From Bacteroidota bacterium (GTDB lineage Bacteria; Bacteroidota; Bacteroidia; AKYH767-A; OLB10), in NCBI GenBank assembly GCA_016717725.1, contig JADKFA010000022.1, forward strand, positions 1-56,880: a stretch of 56,880 nucleotides of DNA, written 5' to 3'. Below, piece after piece: positions 54,597 to 56,880 of the stretch (position 1 is the stretch's first letter; each line of letters starts with the position of its first letter). The position numbers and the translations under genes are program-made. The notes under the pieces were generated by a model. That model ran no database searches. It was given only the letters and a program-made list of their open reading frames with translations, and was not told the origin of the DNA.

Positions 54597-55787
54597 CTAC
54601 TCCACAAAAAGTACTAAGCCCTTGAGATACTCCGCTTCGGGATGATAAATGCTTACTGGATGGTCGGCAGGTTGCGTAAGTTGATGCAATATTTTAACTT
54701 CTCGCTGAGCTTGTATAGCAGATTGAAAAATTATTTTTCGGAACAATTCTTTGTCAATTGCTTGAGAGCAGCTGAAGGTAAATAATAATCCACCCGCTTT
54801 AATATGTTTTAATCCCTCCGTGTTTAAATTACGGTATCCTATCATTGCATTACTAACCTGATTAAGATGTTTTGCAAAGGCTGGAGGATCAAGAATGAGA
54901 ATATCATATTGCATTTGCAATTGACGTAAGTATGACATAACATCAGATGTACTTGATTGATGCTTTCCTTGAAATTGATTTAAACTAATATTATCTTCTA
55001 AGCCCTCAATAGCTCGAGAAGAACTATCCACTGAATGAACTTCTACTGCACCGCCTTGAAGTGAAGCTAGAGAAAATCCTCCTGTATATGCAAAAGTATT
55101 TAATACCGTTTTACCTTTTGAATAGTGTTTAAGTAATTGTCGATTGTCACGTTGATCGAGAAAGAATCCAGTCTTCTGTCCATTTACAAAATCAACCGAA
55201 AGTTTTATACCGTGTTCAAGTACTGAAACATGGGGTTGATAGTTTTCTCTCTGTGCAAGAAAAACATTTTCAGGTTTTTCATGTCCATGTTTGGCCATGG
55301 TTTCTGCACTTTTATCGTAAACGGCATCAATAAAGGGCATCTCCTCTAAAAGTAATTTAGCTAAAAATGATTTGATGGACTGCATTCCCAATGTATAACT
55401 TTGAAGCACTACTGTGTTCCCATATACGTCTGCAATAAGCCCAGGCATACCATCGCCTTCACCGTGAATAAGTCGAAAGGAATTCGTTTCTGGATTCGGG
55501 AAGGTCAATACATTTCGCAACGACAAACATTTTTTAATTTTTTCTCTAAAGAAAAGATCATCGACAATTTTTTCATCGAAATCAAAACATCGTATACTTA
55601 TTGTTCCACGTTGAAAATGACCTGTAGCTAAGTATTCACCTTTTGATGAATGTACTTGAACCAAATCACCATTGTTTAAATGAGCAGGTTCGTTTGCAAT
55701 GGCACCACTGAAAACCCAAGGATGCTTTTGTAGGAGTGATCTTTCTTTGCCTTTCTTTAACTGGATAATAGGGTAGGGAAGCGACAT
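54597..55787 (-). CDS. rlmI: 23S rRNA m5C1962-type methyltransferase (RlmI family)
   Basis: The 396-residue protein has an N-terminal PUA domain (HPWVFSGAIANEPAHLNNGD; VQVHSSKGEYLATGHF), a central RlmI-type region (FRLIHGEGDGMPGLIADVYG; FVNGQKTGFFLDQRDNRQLL) and a C-terminal SAM-binding fold (TVLNTFAYTGGFSLASLQGG; VHSVDSSSRAIEGLEDNISL). The catalytic motif is ILDPPAFAK, and a cysteine in FTFSCSQAIDKE fits the m5C mechanism. It modifies cytosine in large-subunit rRNA. It begins 27 bp behind the M1 peptidase gene. Confidence 0.9.
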   Translation of the reverse strand: MSLPYPIIQLKKGKERSLLQKHPWVFSGAIANEPAHLNNGDLVQVHSSKGEYLATGHFQRGTISIRCFDFDEKIVDDLFFREKIKKCLSLRNVLTFPNPETNSFRLIHGEGDGMPGLIADVYGNTVVLQSYTLGMQSIKSFLAKLLLEEMPFIDAVYDKSAETMAKHGHEKPENVFLAQRENYQPHVSVLEHGIKLSVDFVNGQKTGFFLDQRDNRQLLKHYSKGKTVLNTFAYTGGFSLASLQGGAVEVHSVDSSSRAIEGLEDNISLNQFQGKHQSSTSDVMSYLRQLQMQYDILILDPPAFAKHLNQVSNAMIGYRNLNTEGLKHIKAGGLLFTFSCSQAIDKELFRKIIFQSAIQAQREVKILHQLTQPADHPVSIYHPEAEYLKGLVLFVE

Positions 55788-55814
55788 ATTTTTACTGTAC
55801 GAACGAATCTGTTT

Positions 55815-56880
55815 TTAGAAGGATATTACTTGAAATGTTTTACTAAACGAATGCTTGTTCTCATTTTGTATACGTGCCACAAATACACCATTTTGACCTT
55901 TGTGAGGTGCCCAAATGAAAGGTTGGTTATTCTTTATTTGTGTATTCAAAATATTTTTCCCCTCAGCATTGAATATTTCTAAAGTGAAATATTGATTTTC
56001 TGCTCCTTCGGATTTGAAATTTACGTTTCCAGTGGATGGGTTAGGCCAAATTTGCAAATCCAGACGGCTTGGGTTAGATGGATTTGATAATCCTGTAGTA
56101 AAGTCTCGAAAACCCATTGCATATTCTCCCCTCTTAAGGGTATCGATAGTCATACTTCCAATTTTGTCGAATTTATTTCCTGTATTAATGATGTAGCCAT
56201 TCACAATTTGCCATTCTTCTTTTACACTACTGCGGTAAAAAAGAACTAAACTATCTTCATTCCCAGTAATTAAATTATTGTCGAGATGACCTGATGTGGT
56301 ATTGGTAGACCCGTTGTAATTTAAAGTAACCTTGGCTAAAAATCCAGGTTTGAAAATTCCATCGAATTTCCAATAACGATAATCACTTAATCTGATGCCT
56401 GGATGATTACTTGCATTTTTAAATGAATCAGGCTTTACCCAATGAAGTTCAGCTCGCACTATACTTGTATCTCCTCCAGTAGCGACAACATTTACATTGC
56501 TATAAGTGTCAAGAAAGGAATTTGTTCCTGTAATAAATAGTTTTTTCTCGAAATCAGAAATTGCATCACCCATATGATCATTTCTGTCGATGGAATACCA
56601 AGTTGGATTAAAACTAAGTGTGATAGGAAATGAATTCGTGGCGTTGTCCATCAATAAAATCAAGGTCGTATCATTGATGCCATCTGTAAAGTTAACTTCT
56701 ACTTTCATTTCATAAATCACAGAATTTCCTTTGCTTTTCTGTCGCGTATGTAAACTAAATTGATGGGTTGCTATATTGACAACTTCCAATGAATCAATAT
56801 CGAAATGTGGAAAACCAGGAGCAAAAACCCAATCGTCAAAGAAACGATTCATATTTATTCCACTGCTTGTTGTAAGTTCA
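55815..56880 (-). CDS. M1-family metallopeptidase with T9SS tail (C-terminal part, runs off window)
   Basis: The frame is open to the window edge, so this is the last 355 or so residues. GINMNRFFDDWVFAPGFPHF is the end of the M1 catalytic region (helical segment with the W-V-x-x-P-G-x-P pattern); the zinc motif HExxH lies outside. Residues DSLEVVNIATHQFSLHTRQK onward form the beta domain that follows it. The last 80 residues (LDLQIWPNPSTGNVNFKSEG; LEIFNAEGKNILNTQI) are a T9SS type A tail, so the enzyme is secreted. It probably trims peptides from N-termini outside the cell. Confidence 0.75.
   Translation of the reverse strand, partial: ELTTSSGINMNRFFDDWVFAPGFPHFDIDSLEVVNIATHQFSLHTRQKSKGNSVIYEMKVEVNFTDGINDTTLILLMDNATNSFPITLSFNPTWYSIDRNDHMGDAISDFEKKLFITGTNSFLDTYSNVNVVATGGDTSIVRAELHWVKPDSFKNASNHPGIRLSDYRYWKFDGIFKPGFLAKVTLNYNGSTNTTSGHLDNNLITGNEDSLVLFYRSSVKEEWQIVNGYIINTGNKFDKIGSMTIDTLKRGEYAMGFRDFTTGLSNPSNPSRLDLQIWPNPSTGNVNFKSEGAENQYFTLEIFNAEGKNILNTQIKNNQPFIWAPHKGQNGVFVARIQNENKHSFSKTFQVISF

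Noticed and set aside
1..56880. CRISPR array, tRNA, rRNA or insertion sequence
   Set aside because: No regularly spaced repeats, cloverleaf-like sequences or transposase motifs were noticed in any gap; the only RNA gene seen is the SRP RNA.

Overview
The window comes from a member of the Bacteroidota. The evidence is AT-rich DNA, several secreted proteins with C-terminal type IX secretion (T9SS) sorting tails, a LruC-domain lipoprotein, transketolase split into two genes, an ECF sigma factor followed by a Spy-like protein, and start codons that usually lack a Shine-Dalgarno sequence but often lie just behind the phylum's TAnnTTTG promoter element. The family cannot be resolved by reading alone.

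Bases 1-12.3 kb: almost every gene is recognisable but broken by small frameshifts: a T9SS repeat protein, an ECF sigma operon, the two transketolase halves with a von Willebrand A gene between them, mutS2, a lipoprotein lytic transglycosylase and a glycosyltransferase. Protein identity continues across each break, so most are probably sequence or assembly errors. Within this stretch gmhA-gmhB are intact; they end an envelope-sugar operon that begins with a DUF4199 protein and an unlisted 39-residue membrane peptide.

13.9-31 kb: mostly housekeeping and mostly intact. It holds the SRP RNA, a transaldolase-type aldolase, a long secreted TPR-like protein, a GNAT enzyme, four tRNA genes (miaA, cca, mnmA, truA; truA has an internal deletion), a DoxX membrane protein, a T9SS subtilase with two paralogous lipoproteins, an MsbA-like ABC exporter and tpiA. 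A 420-bp gap at 14.8-15.2 kb holds inverted repeats and suspicious poly-G runs.

31-53.5 kb: a surface polysaccharide region. A LruC lipoprotein and a beta-helix T9SS protein are followed by glycosyltransferases, a hexapeptide acyltransferase and a methyltransferase. Then comes a long minus-strand operon: hybrid histidine kinase, response regulator, priming sugar transferase with an N-terminal pseudo-receiver and a cysteine-rich insertion, short TolC-family protein, Wzc-like protein with degenerate kinase motifs, Wzx flippase, Wzy polymerase/ligase, two GT2 and two GT4 enzymes. The last GT4 carries one in-frame TGA. The layout suggests lipid-linked repeat assembly (Wzx/Wzy type) controlled by a phosphorelay encoded in the same operon, with a TolC-like protein in place of the usual Wza porin. 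This is the most unusual system in the window.

53.6-56.9 kb: kdsA (KDO for lipopolysaccharide), the 23S rRNA methyltransferase rlmI, and the C-terminal part of a secreted M1 metallopeptidase running off the end.
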